The translations under genes and the position numbers were made by a program. Source: Cyrtodaria siliqua (taxonomy: Eukaryota > Mollusca > Bivalvia > Adapedonta > Hiatellidae). From it: a DNA stretch of 64,000 nt. The stretch lies in assembly GCA_037043455.1 (NCBI GenBank), contig JAWPHD010001416.1, positions 1-64,000 of the forward strand, in the 5' to 3' direction. A model generated the notes under the pieces. It was given only the letters and a program-made list of their open reading frames with translations, was not told the DNA's origin and made no database searches. Positions 12,255 to 24,009 of this stretch are shown piece after piece (positions within the stretch are counted from its first letter, which is position 1; every line of letters begins with the position of its first letter).

Positions 12255-12410
12255 ACAGTCTCAGTGTGATACGAAAACTATTTCACGAGAACACGTTGTA
12301 ATTCGGTTAAAAGACTCGTTTCGGTTAAAATACGAGTTCGAAGAACGAGTTTTTTAACCGAAGTACAACGTGTTCGAGTGACATATTTTGTGTACCACAC
12401 CGATACTGTA
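12255..12410. repeat. Foldback/MITE-like inverted repeat
   Basis: Arms CAGTCTCAGTGTGATACGAA ... and, in reverse complement from the right, CAGTATCGGTGTGGTACACA pair. The inner arms AACACGTTGTAATTCGGTTA and AACACGTTGTACTTCGGTTA also pair. It directly follows the LINE 3' end. Confidence 0.7.
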
Positions 12411-12724
12411 GATTATTTTATTTATTATATACCTTTATGATTTTTAAGGATATTTTACTGAAAATACGCTCCCCTCAACCTCGCAACCCCTACGCAAGGT
12501 GCCATTGTGTATGAATACATGTGTCAGATTTTGAAATAGGCCGTTAAAATTTGCTGATTGAAAGCAATAGCAATCTACAGTACCATTAAATACAAAAATG
12601 GTAAAAAAAGTAGTTCCGGCAAAGTGATATGATGTGACGATATAGAAACATGATATCGTCATTGGTGTGATGATGTCACTTTTGTCTGATACTAAAAATA
12701 TGTCACTAAGAAATCCTTATAATT

Positions 12725-13240
12725 CACTGTTTGGTATATAATAAAGGGTATTTGGAGACTCTCAATAGAGAGGGACAGGATACGAAGGAATCCGGTAACA
12801 AGTCCTACACTTACTAAACCATTGATCCCTATGGTTCTTTAACGTTCTTATAACTTGCCCCTCACCGCTGTAGGTTCGATCCCTCATAGCCTAGGAATCT
12901 TTATGTGAGGAAGCTATCCAGCTGGCTTGCGGAACGTCGGTGGTTCTACCCAGGTGCCCGCCCGTGCACGAAAATTGCCCGGAGGGGCACCTGGGGTCTT
13001 CCTCCACCAATGGAAGCTGGAAAGTCGCCAGATGACCTTAGCTGTTGGTGCGACTATAAAATCCAATTCAATCTTTAACGTACTTAAAGGACACCGACTG
13101 ATTTACGTCCACATCCGATGGACGAGATTACAGGAAAGCGTCTTGCCCAGGAACACACCCAAGAAATTCAGGGGCGCAGGTGAGGCTTGAACCCTATCCA
13201 CGTGAAAACACTAACACCCTATCACACAGATCGAGTCCAT
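12725..13240. repeat. SINE-like family B copy, split by a family A SINE
   Basis: The left part carries GACAGGATACGAAGGAATCC and CCCTATGGTTCTTTAACGT. The right part carries TTTACGTCCACATCCGATGG and GTGAGGCTTGAACCCTATCC, a B-box-like GGTTCAAGCC on the minus strand. The family A SINE at 12846-13071 lies between them, flanked by a duplicated TCTTTAACGT. Confidence 0.65.
12846..13071 (+). mobile_element. tRNA-derived SINE, family A, 5'-truncated
   Basis: This plus-strand copy begins inside the tRNA-like head (ACTTGCCCCTCACCGC, then the B box GGTTCGATCCCTC) and continues through GGAATCTTTATGTGAGG and GGCACCTGGGGTC to a short ATCCAATTCAATC tail. TCTTTAACGT is repeated exactly at 12836-12845 and 13072-13081, so a 10-bp target duplication is visible. 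The A-box half, present in the copy at 15857-16125, is missing. Confidence 0.8.
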
Positions 13241-14261
13241 AATTATATAAATTATTTGCGTTTGGAGTAATCATGTACAGGGACCCTCGTTGTACGCATT
13301 TTGGATTAGTACATTTTTTTGCGAATATCAACATATGCAAAGCACGGCGAGAGCTTATGCAAACTATCATATAATGATCAGATCAAGCAAGGTTTTACGC
13401 AAGCGTAAAATATCTACCGAGAGAAAATAGCATTATATCTGGGTTGGAACTGGGAACAAAGTTTAACATAATAACCGATCAAGTCACGGGTGTTTAAACA
13501 ATATTGAAAACAATAATGTTGTCAGTAAGATGTAAACACGCCTCGACCGTTTTTACTTCCCAGACACTTTCTTCCCTAATTGTACCATCAGCTCTTCCTA
13601 CCAAAACATTTTGAATCAAGGTGGGTGACCTCGCTTCGCTCTGGTCAAATCCTTGACATGCATTACATATTGATTACATATTCACCTTTGTAGTACGAAT
13701 TTCTAGAAGTACACATCAGCACAGAAATACAAATGTTCATATGTAGGGGATGCGTGTGCTTTAGCGTGTGCATTACAACACAGGTACATTTTTCACCGCT
13801 ACCATGTGTACCTATAAGATTGCGTTATCAAAGTGAAAAACTCAAAGAAAACTGTTCATTGCTACATTACCATGCGCAGATACGAAAACCATAATTATAA
13901 GAGTCGCTGCCGGAACGGCTGGTTGTGTAACGAATCCTACATGTTAGTGCTAAGGAGTTCTGTAATGTTTCAGTTATACAAATCCGCATCACAATAGAGT
14001 TCCTGCCCTGACGAGCCGCTCTTTTCAAATCGAAACTTTATTGAGAGTTCATATCTGTTAGGTATAGAAGCGTATTGCTGCCAGAATATCTTTTTTTATG
14101 GCGTACGTTATGTTAGTATCACGCACGTACGTGTTAGCTATAGTGACGGAGTGGCACGAAATACACAAATCTACCAAAATCCTTACCCATATCTCCTTCA
14201 CCTTTGTAATTGCTCATGGCAGCAATGAACATTTACACTAACATGTTGAGTAGGAAACGCT
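13241..14261. other. AT-rich DNA, no gene seen
   Basis: I find no convincing coding or RNA gene. Short reading frames are all below about 60 codons. Confidence 0.35.
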
Positions 14262-14717
14262 GATGGTAAGAATGGCAACATTAAAACGCTAAGTAGCAAA
14301 CGTTAATAGAAAGAATAGGAACATTAAAATGTTAAGTAGGAAACTCTGATGTACAGAACAGGAATACTAAAATGTTGCGTAGGAAACGCTGATGGTAAGA
14401 ATAGAAACATTGAAATGTTAGGTTGGAAACTGTGATGGTAAGAATAGGAACAGTTCACTCTGCGCTGGAACTCGCTTACACATGTGACTCCCTTAATGTG
14501 AAACATTGTCATAGAAGCCAAACTAAAAGTGTTTTGCAACTGGACAGCTTTAGACAGCATGTCAAACAAGTTTTCAAAAACAAGACCTCATAATTCGGGA
14601 CATTATTTATCACAACGAGAAAACATATTGTCCTTTAGAAACTACAGCAATCAAACACAGTGGCACCAAAGTAAATGCACATATTTAAAAAGTCAATTAA
14701 AAGGAAAATACATAACA

Positions 14718-14765
14718 TAAAGAGGGGTGGAAACAGGGTTACCGACTTGGAACGGTCACTAGGCA
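14718..14765 (-). repeat. Penelope-like element tail fragment
   Basis: The phrase GGTTACCGACTTGGAACGGTC matches, with a few differences, GGCTACCGCCTTGGAACGGTC in the tail of the Penelope-like copy at 54905-56392. Confidence 0.45.
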
Positions 14766-15856
14766 ATAATTTCTACAGGTTAGATTAAATCACTTTTATG
14801 TATACACAACCTCGTTATTATCATGTATTCAACGCCCAAATTGACAATACAGTGTAAATAAAAGTACATCCCATCAAAAGGAAATGTCTTACAATAAAGT
14901 CCACATCCAGAGAACGATACACATAAATGTTGTTGTAAATACTTAGTTCTCTGTAATGAGTACTTCTAGCATAGAACATGGCAGGTATTACAAGAGTGAC
15001 GGTGTATAAGTCATAACTAGATGAGTATACATCGGGAAGCGAAGTCTTAACATGTTAAGTAGAAAACTATCATGGTAAGAATAAGAACATTAAAATGTTA
15101 AGAAAGAAACGTGGATGGTAAGAATAGGAATATTAAAGTGTTAAGTAGGAAACGCTGATGGTAAGAATAGGAACATTTAAATGTTAAGAAGGAAACGCGG
15201 ATGGTAAGAATAGGAACATTTAATTGTTAAGTACGAAACGCTGATGTTAAGAATAGGAACATTAAAATGTTAAGTAGACCTCTGTGATGGAAAGAATAGG
15301 AACATTTAATTTTTAAGTACGAAACGCAGATGGCAAGAATAGGAACATTAAATTGTTGAGTACGAAACGCTGATGGAAAGAATAGAAACATTTAATTGTT
15401 AAGTAAGAAACGCTGATGGTATGAATAGGAACATTTAAATGTTAAATAGGAATCTATGATGGTAAGAATAGGAAAATTAAAATGTTAAGTAGACCACTCT
15501 GATGGAAAGAATAGGAACATTTAATTGTTAAGTACGAAACGCAGATGGCAATAATAGGAACATTAAATTGTTGAGTACGAAACGCTGATGGAAAGAATAG
15601 AAACATTTAATTGTTAAGTAAGAAACGCTGATGGTAAGAATAGAAACATTAAAATGTTAAGTAAGAAACGCTGATGGTAAGAATAGAAACATTTAAATGT
15701 TCAATAGGGAACTATGATGGTAAGACTAGGCACATTAAAATGTTAAGTAGGAAACGCTGATGGTAAGAATAGGAACATTTAAATGTTAAATAGGAATCTA
15801 TGATGGTAAGAATAGAAACATTAAACTGTTAAGTAGGAAACGCTGATGGTAAGAAT

Positions 15857-16125
15857 TGAATTGAATTGGATTTTATAGTCGCACCAACAGCTAAGGTCAT
15901 ATGGCGACTTTCCAGCTTCCACTGGTGGAGGAAGACCCCAGGTGCCCCTCCGGGCAATTTTCGTGCACGGGCGGGCACCTGGATAGAACCACCGACGTTC
16001 CGCAAGCCAGCTGGATAGCTTCCTCACATAAAGATTCCTAGGCCCCTGAGGGATCGAACCTACAGCGGTGAGGGGCAAGTGATTGCAAGTTAGAGACTCT
16101 AACCACTCGGCCACGGACGCCACTA
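15857..16125 (-). mobile_element. tRNA-derived SINE, family A, with A and B boxes
   Basis: On the minus strand the head reads GGCGTCCGTGGCCGAGTGG TTAGAG (A box near 16098-16113), then GTAGGTTCGATCCCTC (B box near 16048-16060), as in a tRNA-Leu/Ser-like head. The body shares AGGAATCTTTATGTGAGGAA and the GGGCACCTGG segment with 12846-13071 and ends in an AATTCAATTCAATTC tail. CTGATGGTAAGAAT occurs at both edges (15843-15856, 16126-16139), but it is also part of the surrounding minisatellite, so the target duplication is ambiguous. Confidence 0.85.
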
Positions 16126-16834
16126 CTGATGGTAAGAATAGAAACATAATATTAAACTGTTAAGTAGGAAACGCTGATGGTAAGAATAGGAACATTAAAA
16201 TGTGAAGTATGAAACACTGATTGTAAGACTAGGAACATTAAAATGTTAAGTATGAAACACTGATGGTAGACTAGGAACATTAAAATGTTAAGTATGAAAC
16301 ACTGATGGTAAGACTAGGAACATTAAAATGTTAAGTATGAAACACTGATGGTAAGACTAGGAACATTAAAAAGTTAAGTATGAAACACTGATGGTAAGAA
16401 CTTGTTTCGCAATCGATGTTTAAACTGAGGACAGACACACACGAACGCACGCATGGCATGCTCAGCATCTTATATTTGGTGTTTTCTTTGGTGAATATAC
16501 GAATAATATTAGGGAAAACACTGCAAGATAAATTAACGAAAATATTACAAAACATTTTAAACGTCTAATATAGGCTGGTCTTGAACACTTGCACAAAACA
16601 ATAAGGAACTTTATTTACAGATTATATAACCGACAGCTGCCTCTACCTCGTATACATATTTATAGGTTATTACTGGGATATATGCACGAGTTTATTTGAG
16701 TATTAACATTGCGCGCAAATCCTTGTAAGACATATAAGTACACGAATACTTTATTTATCAGAAAGGAAGCGAATAATTAATCCTTGATATATTTGTCAAG
16801 GATCAGATTTTTAATAATTAACAAACCTGTAATT

Positions 16835-16925
16835 TGAATCGTTCATCGAATGAGTGAATGGTATTTTACGGCACATCGACACATAAATCTGTGTGCGCAA
16901 AAACTGATGAAGATGAAGAAATGAA
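16835..16925. repeat. Dispersed repeat shared with 36780-36880
   Basis: TTTTACGGCACATCGACACA and GTGTGCGCAAAAACTGATGA occur here and inverted at about 36795-36860, where an ATTC run adjoins. Nothing coding is seen. Confidence 0.5.
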
Positions 16926-17289
16926 GTAGTAATTAAAAAATAATTTAACTGTATAAAGATACAAGAAATCCGCGGGTTTACATGTCACGTCTAACGGGTG
17001 CGGGACTTAAAAGTAAAAGATAAATGATGCTTAAATATAAGTTTCTAAACATTTTAATAGCTAAAAACAATGGAGTTTACAGTTTGCTGAGATGACATTT
17101 AAGTGCATTTGTTTAAAAATAATAAAAATCAATAAAAAATCATAAGCTCCAAAAATTAGGTCAAGGTCATAGATGAAATCCATGCGTCCAACAAAATGCA
17201 CTACCCAAGACAAATCTATGTCAAAATAGAATGTTTTGACTTCCAAAGATTAAGCTATAATAGGTTTAAAGCATCTACTGCATAGTTAT

Positions 17290-18290
17290 AGTTCATGAGA
17301 AAGTGATGTAAATGTAACAATTAAAGTTATCTGCCCTTTGCTTGGATGGTGAAAGTCACATTCACATTTGCTTTTTAACACGTTGTGATGTACTACCCAA
17401 GAAACAAACCGTTATAAGCGAAGTTTGAAAGGTCTAATGCATCAAGTTTGTGAGAAAGTGACCTTAACGCAAATGTTGAAGGTAAACATTATTAAGTTAT
17501 CTGCCCTTTGCTTGGAAGGTCAAGGTCACATCCATATTTGCTTTGTCACGACGTTGCAATGTACCACTCAAGATACAACTATAAGCAAAGTTTGAAGGTC
17601 TTAGTGCATTCAATTTGTGAGGAAGTGACCTAAACGCAAATGTTGAAGGTAAACATTATTAAGTTATCTGCCCTTTGCTTGGAGGGTCAAGGTCACATCC
17701 ACACTTGCTTTGTCACGTTGCGCTGCACCAACCAAGATACAACTATAAGCAAGGTTTGAAAAGTGTAGTGCATACAGTTTGCAAGAAAGTGACCTAAACG
17801 AAATGTTGAAGGTACACATTATTAAGTTATCTGTCCCTTGCTTGGAGGGTCAAGCTCACATCCACATTTGCTTTGTCACGTTGCAATGTACCACTCAAGG
17901 TACAACTATAAGCAACGTTTGAAAGGTCTTCGTGAGTGCATACAATTTGTGAAAAAGTAACCTAAACGCAAATGTTGAAGGTACAAATTATTAAGTTATC
18001 TGCCCTTTGCTTGGAGGGTCAAGGTCATTTCTCATTTGCTTCACGTTGCAATGTACCACCCAAGATGCAAAGTTTGAAAGGTCTTATGCATACAGTTTGT
18101 GAAAAAGTGACCTAAACGCAAAAGGTGAACGTAAACATTATTAAGTTACCTGTCTTTTGGTTGGAGGGTCAAGGTCACTTTTACATTTGTTTTGTTACGT
18201 TGCGATGTACCAACCCAAGATACAACTATAAGCAAAGTTTGAACTTTACAGTTTGTGAATGACCTAAACACAAAACTTGAACGTTGACGC
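17290..18290. repeat. ~168-bp tandem satellite, about six copies
   Basis: TCTGCCCTTTGCTTGG (or a one- to three-base variant) recurs near 17330, 17500, 17669, 17831, 18000 and 18148. Each unit also holds GGGTCAAGGTCAC, GTACCACCCAAGATACAACT and GAAAGTGACCTAAACGCAAA. The array ends next to a GCCGCC-rich dispersed repeat. I see no reading frame preserved across units. Confidence 0.9.
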
Positions 18291-18360
18291 CTTCGCCGCC
18301 GCCGCCGGAAAAGCAACACCTATGTCTCTTTTTTTCTTCGAAAAGGCGAGACAAAACATA
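18286..18360. repeat. GCC-rich dispersed repeat
   Basis: GCCTTCGCCGCCGCCGCCGG is followed by AAAAGCAACACCTATGTCTC and a short stem ending GGCGAGACAAA. The block resembles 10-80, and 56598-56645 has a related CGGCGCCTATGTCTCGC. Confidence 0.5.
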
Positions 18361-18469
18361 TTTACAAATAAGGGAATAAATGGTAATAATATAAACTATG
18401 TATATATGTAAATCAACAAATACCCGTCAACGGGTGTTCAGACAAGTAAATATATTTAAGAACATATTA

Positions 18470-19620
18470 TAATATTATAGCGACCGATGGATTTATAAAG
18501 TCTGATCTCCTTCAGGAACTGAAATCTATAATATCAAATAACTCTTTCATAGTATTAACTGTGTAGTACCTTTTCCGCATAGAATCAAAGTCGACTCAAT
18601 CCATCAAGATATGTTTGATCGTTAACGTTGCAAAACAGGGTATACATTATGGTAATTGCACGCCTTGTAATAAATATGAATGAGTATAACGTGTGCCCTA
18701 TCCTAGAATGGGTCTACTAGAAGGACGCCATTTTCCGATTAACGGTTTAATTGAATGGAGTTTATTGTTCACTGACAAATCCCAAGCAGCTTGCCAAGAG
18801 TTACAAATACATGTGTTAATACAATTTTTAAAATCAGTACAAGGTAATTTGGCATGATATATATGTAAACTCTTATGCTGCCTTAGCAGCACTATCAGCT
18901 CTTTCATTACCACTTATTCCTACATGGCTTGGAAGCCAGCAGAAAATGATAACATTATCAACTACAAGAGAATTGTATTTTTCTAAGTTGAATCACAACT
19001 GAATTATCATGTTTCATATTACCCAGGGCTTGAAGAGATGAAAGGGAATCAGAAAAGATTACACAATGATCACCATCCGATTCCTGAATATAGTTTAAGG
19101 CAATTTCCTTAAGTTCGACAATAGATGCCTTGTCAGGCAGGCGGCTCTTTATGCTGTTTTTATAAACGACAGCTGCTGCAGCTACCCTATCTTTTATCTT
19201 TAGAACCATCTGTGTATATATGCTGAAACGTACTGTATTTCGATTTAATTTCATTAAATTTGCCTTGAAAGATAGTAGGATCTGTACTAGGTTTGTTACT
19301 ATTGCAAAGATCAAAAATAATTGTTGGTGTTTCCAAAGTCCGCGGTGGAATTTGTGGTACTTTTTACTTTGTACTTGGCAATCGAATTTATGTCGATTTC
19401 AATGTCTCTTAATTTTGGTTTAATAAATGGTAGAATGGTCCTCGGTTTTCGATAAAAAAGAGGTTCATAATTAGGATTAAAAACAGTCTCGAAATTTGGG
19501 TTTGAAGGGTTAGATTGCAATTTAATGGCATATTTGTTCTGACGATGATACAGGGATGGTTCATAAGCTTCACCATGTAGACTTTCGTAAAACAAGCACA
19601 TGCGTATCCATGCTTTACTT
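18470..19620 (-). pseudogene. LINE ORF2 C-terminal part with RNase H, decayed
   Basis: On the minus strand the frames give a spacer, then YTDGSK-like codons followed by VAAAAVVYKNS, then ELKEIALNYI, then CVIFSDSLSSLQALGN, then IIFCWLPSHVGISGNERAD. This is the order of an RNase H domain in Jockey/I-like LINEs: D near TDGS, E in the helix, D in FSDS, and H in SHVGI. Beyond it come WQAAWDLSVNNKLHSIKP and a Cys-poor tail. Frameshifts and stops (for example at about 19205 and 18960) break it, so it is a relic. Its upstream reverse transcriptase is not seen here. The plus-strand gypsy relic begins just beyond. Confidence 0.75.
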
Positions 19621-19774
19621 CATACTACTCATTCAGGACATTGGGGAATCCTGAAATTTAACCGAGGCAAGTCATTCCTAGCGGAGTCTATGAACATGCC
19701 CTCGGGAATTTTGTTTGATTTCTACATGCGATTTCGTTCGTTTTAGTGCATTCCCATGCCATATTTTCAGTTTT

Positions 19775-22230
19775 AAGTTTGACATTAGCGAGTCTGTTCT
19801 TGGATTAAGTCCTTCTGAATTAGTTGTTGTTCACCCTATTCGTGGACAACTTTAGTTGCTTAAAGAGAAAATTCTCTCTGAAGAATACACTTCTTTAATT
19901 CTTCTGCAGTATTTGCGGATTGCGGACATAAACTGTCAAAAGCTTGTGAGGTAGCTCAGTCGAGATCTACGAATGCCGGATGGGACCAGATTCGAAGTGA
20001 AGAAACAAAAATTCTCGTTATAACGAGAAATATTCTAATAACGATTTTTTCTCGAAATAACGAATATTCCTTTAAAAACGAGAAAAATCCTCGTAATAAC
20101 GAGACAAAATACTCGTGATAACGACTTTTATTCTCGTAATTACGAGAAATTTAAGAAAGCTCCTAAGTGAAATGGAAGATATGATAACTATGGAAATATG
20201 TAAATGATCTTGACTTATTTACTTACCTACCTACCTAACTACTTAGGTGACTTATTAACTTAGTTATTCCTCGGTCGGTCGTCGGTCGGTCGGTCGGTCG
20301 TATCTGTAGGTAGAGGTAGGTAGGTAGGTCGGTAGGTAGGTCGTAGGGAGGGATGGAGGGAATAACTAAGTAAATAAGTCAAGGTCATTTACGTATTTCC
20401 ATACTTATCATATCATCCATTTTACTTAGCTAGCTTCTTAAATTGCTTGTAATTGCGAGAAATAACTCGTTGTTACGAGCATATTTCAGGTATTTTTTCT
20501 CGCTATTACGAGGATTTGTGTCGTATTACGAGAAATATTCTCGTTATTACGAGGATATTTTTCTCGTTATTACGTGAAATTTTCTCCCTAATACACGAAA
20601 AGTTCTCGTTATTACGAGGATTTTTCTCGTTATTACGAGAACGTTATTACGAGAATATTTCTCGTTATAACGAGAATATATATTGTGTATTCACGTCGAC
20701 TCTGGTCCCATGCGGCTTTCGTACAAATCATCCCAATTAAAATTGAAAACAAGATATGATTTGACTGCACAAGAAAGAAATTCCAAACCTAGTAATAAAG
20801 TTCTTGCTTTATTACCTAGTACTGGAAAGCTTTTAAAAGCAATTTATCATGGTATTTTCCTTTTCTACACATTCAGAAAAAATAGTTTGCTCTATCCCGC
20901 TTGATAATTCCAGCGACGGGTTACAAAATGAAAATGAACATTTTGACAAAGTAATCCTGGATTGGCTGAACTACAAAATAGTGATACATTGAAACATCTT
21001 GACGAGAGACTGAACATCTAGAACCATCACAGAGACATGATCTGAAACAGTTAATTCATGAATATGTGCACTTATTTACTAATGTTCCAAAACGAACTGA
21101 CAAAATTGATCATGATGTCGTTGTTTGAAATTCTTCTCCAATAATACAGTATCCATATATTAAAATGAATCCTTCTAAACAACAGTACCTCAAAGAAGAA
21201 ATGCAATACTTATTGGACAATGATTTCATTGAAACTAGTAAAAGTGCCTGGAGTTCTCCATGTATTTTTGTACCAAAACCAGATCATACATACCTGATGT
21301 GCACTGACAATAGAAAAGTCAACAGTGTCACAACAACTGATTCATTTCCTATTTCATGAATTGGTGATTGTATAGATAAACTTTGAAATGTGAAATGCGT
21401 GACATAATGTGATCTCCTAAAAGGATTTTGGCAAGTACCACTCACAGATAAAGCAAAAGAAGTTGCAGCATTTGTAACTCCGTATGGACTGTTTCAATAT
21501 AAAGTTATGCCATTTGGAATGAAAATTCATCAGCAACGTTTCAACGTTTCGTCAATATGTTAATCTCTGATTTAAATGGATATGAAGTGTACATTGATAA
21601 TGCTATCATATATAACAAAACTTGGGAAAACCATTTGCAGACTATACTAAGATTCGTTGACCGTTTTGCAGGATGCTAATTTAACAGTCAGCCTCAATAA
21701 AAGAGACTTTTTCGTGCTATCGTCACATTTGTAGGATATGAAGTGGGACAGAGTCAGGTTAAACATGTTGAAGCTAAAGTCAATGCTATATCTGAATTTC
21801 CAGTACCGAGATGTGAAAAGCAACTGATGTGTTTTCTTGATAAGGCTGGTTATTATAGAAAATGACATGTTGTCATAATTGTTAAGCCATTGCTGAACCT
21901 TTGACAAACTTTTTGAGTAAAAGAAATAAATGTATTTTTGGACTGAAAAATGCCAACAGTCATTTGACAAATTAAAAGCCATACTCAGGAGCGCACCAAT
22001 GCTTTCAGCACCATATTTTGATTTTCAGTTAAGGTTAGCTGTTGATGCGAGCAATATTGATAATGGTGCAGTAATTTTGCAAGAAGACAGTTATGATGCT
22101 GATCACCCAGTTTGTTACTTCTCAAGAAGGTTCAACACACATCAGAAAACTTATTCAACTATCGAAAATGAGCGTTTTCTATCATGTTGGCACTACAAAC
22201 TTCGTGTAATACAGTACATAGTTTGACTAT
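19775..22230 (+). pseudogene. Ty3/gypsy retrotransposon relic, order IN-RT-RNase H
   Basis: Reading along the plus strand: SPSELVVVHPIRGQL (near 19820) resembles the late integrase region; after a foldback insertion, RYDLTAQERNSKP and KVLALLPSTGKLLKA (about 20750-20840) resemble the integrase GPY/F module. Then YLLDNDFIETSKSAWSSPC and LMCTDNRKVNSVTTTDSFPI (21165-21358) and CDLLKGFWQVPL, VTPYGLFQYKVMPFGMK, GYEVYIDNAIIY (21400-21620) are reverse transcriptase blocks. LRLAVDASNIDNGAVILQ and HPVCYFSRRFNTHQKTYSTI (22025-22170) are RNase H. Stops and frameshifts occur throughout. In the catalytic box one Asp appears replaced by Asn (YIDN). Integrase upstream of reverse transcriptase is the order described for Gmr1-like elements. 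Confidence 0.75.
19968..20723. mobile_element. 756-bp foldback element nested in the gypsy integrase
   Basis: The outer arms are TACGAATGCCGGATGGGACC and, in reverse complement from the right, TACGAAAGCCGCATGGGACC. Inside are many TTCTCGTTATAACGAGAA-type palindromes on both sides, then pairing arms GATCTTGACTTATTTACTTA / TAAGTAAATAAGTCAAGGTC. The centre is GGTC and TAGG tetramer runs (about 20270-20345). Integrase-like codons stop before it and continue after it. Confidence 0.75.
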
Positions 22231-23273
22231 TGTTAATTTAAAACAATCTATCATGTTGCAATACATGCTTTGACATATGTACTGAAACAGAAATATTATT
22301 ACATAATTAAATGCTTCATTACATAGATCATTATTTTTCTTTCAGCAAAACGTGTTACCTATGCATATTTGTTAAGACTTCAATTATAATTAGTTACATA
22401 TAGAAGTTTCTGGATGAGTAAATACAACGTTTGTGTTTACTGTCATTCAAAGCTATTTAAATATAGCATGTTTATCTTATGGGAATATTCTAAAGTTTCT
22501 ATGATGTTCTATGACGTTCATGACAATACAAATACAGCCTTTTGGGGTTGTTATTTGTTCAGTTGTTCCGTATTTGGAGTTCAGTATTTAGATTGAGAAC
22601 TTACTTCAGAATTCAGTGTAAACTTAAAAGAAACATTGTGACAATATTGGATGCTTTTTATTAAAAGTATATTGTGAGAGGATACAATTATTGTGCTCAT
22701 CTATACTAAAGTGAAATTTGATTTTTGGACTATTGTAAATAAATTAAATAAAGAAAGACTCAAAATAAATTAAAGGGACATTTAACAATTTAGATTAAAG
22801 GGACAGTTGCCAATATTATTTGGGCTTTATTCTAAAATCTGATTTTAAAGAAATACTGAAACTATTTAATTTGTATTCTGTAAGTGAATATTTTGCATTA
22901 TACCATTTGAGTAATTTTTAAAAGTAGTTGTTACTGTTACATTTTACCCGTAGCAAATAACTTTTAATAACAGAACATTTCACTTCACCTATTTGTGAGA
23001 ACATTATTACACACTCTGGAGACAATACAAAAAAAGATGAACCCTAGAACTTGATTTAAACTGCCAGCGGCTTTTTTTCCACCGATCCCCTTGCTATCAA
23101 TCCATTTATGTTTGTGATGCCCATTTCCTTGCTTATGTATATCCTTGTAAGTGTTGTTTGTTTTGGACGCATGTGCTTGTTTGTTTGACAGCACGTTGTG
23201 ATGGCTACATTTGTATCTACATCTACAATGACTGATTGTAATTGCCGCATGTTTGGTATGTATCTTATATATA
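22231..23273. other. AT-rich DNA, no gene seen
   Basis: This stretch follows the gypsy relic. I see no further retroelement domain, host exon or RNA gene in it. Confidence 0.35.
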
Positions 23274-23508
23274 CTTAACGCCATTAAAAGTGCAAGTTTT
23301 TTTGTTTTGTGTTTAATTTTAATTAAAATGTCTCCAAGATCGATTGCATAATTCCGATTTTACTTCTTCCAATACATGAATTTGATCGGTCACCAGATTT
23401 ATAGGGAATGTGGATAATTTCTAACATGTACATAACACTACAATCGATCTTGGAAATAAACACAAAATAAAAAAAAATTGCACTTTGAACATGTTGAATG
23501 GCGTTAAA
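23274..23508. mobile_element. MITE-like inverted repeat (~235 bp)
   Basis: The left arm CTTAACGCCATTAAAAGTGC ... CCAAGATCGATTG pairs with the right arm CAATCGATCTTGG ... GCACTTTGAACATGTTGAATGGCGTTAA. Arms are about 75 bp each. No reading frame of note is present. Confidence 0.65.
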
Positions 23509-23830
23509 TATATTTTTAAGTTATTATAAAAAATAATTAAAACTAATTTATTGTAAATAATATAAAATACTTTATTTTACGAGAGAACACCTTTGAAAAC
23601 TTTATTCTTCCACGACGGCCTCAAAATACATGAAGTAAAGTAAGAATGTTTGACACGTAAACTTTCAGAACACAACCTCAGTACACTGTATTTTGTATAT
23701 TTTGTTCGAATCGTTCAGTTAGTTCGTGTGTGGAAGATATACATGTTCGTTACTTATTTTGAGTCGTTTATAAGACAATTAATGGAGTTTTATATATGCC
23801 ATGTTAATATGACATTGCAATTGTGCATAC

Positions 23831-23839
23831 ATACTACTA

Positions 23840-23929
<90 letters not shown>

Positions 23930-23940
23930 ATACTGCTACT
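23831..23940. repeat. ACT/CTG trinucleotide microsatellite
   Basis: A run of ACT triplets passes into about 25 CTG triplets. Poly-Thr, poly-Ala and poly-Ser frames here are artefacts. Confidence 0.9.
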
Positions 23941-24009
23941 AAATTGATAAATACCTTGATAATTCAGAAATTCCAAACGATATATCCGATATAAGCAAAC
24001 GAACACGAG

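Larger units (their letters stand above)
14262..16400. repeat. 43-bp minisatellite in two blocks
   Basis: The unit is close to GATGGTAAGAATAGGAACAT followed by TAAAATGTTAAGTAGGAAACGCT, 43 bp, with an internal palindrome AACATTAAAATGTT. Block one spans about 14262-14460 and block two about 15045-16400. Lower-order variants (GTACGAAACGC, GTAGACCTCTG, GAATCTATGATG) recur in the same order, as if a multi-unit block had been duplicated. A SINE interrupts block two at 15857-16125. The 14470-15040 spacer is unrelated. Confidence 0.9.

Noticed and set aside
17290..18360. CRISPR-like regular repeats
   Set aside because: The units are about 168 bp with no short repeat-spacer alternation, in a eukaryotic context. 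This is a satellite.
23650..24006. Poly-Thr/Ala and poly-Ser frames over 110 codons
   Set aside because: They are the ACT/CTG microsatellite read on both strands. No conserved protein flanks it.
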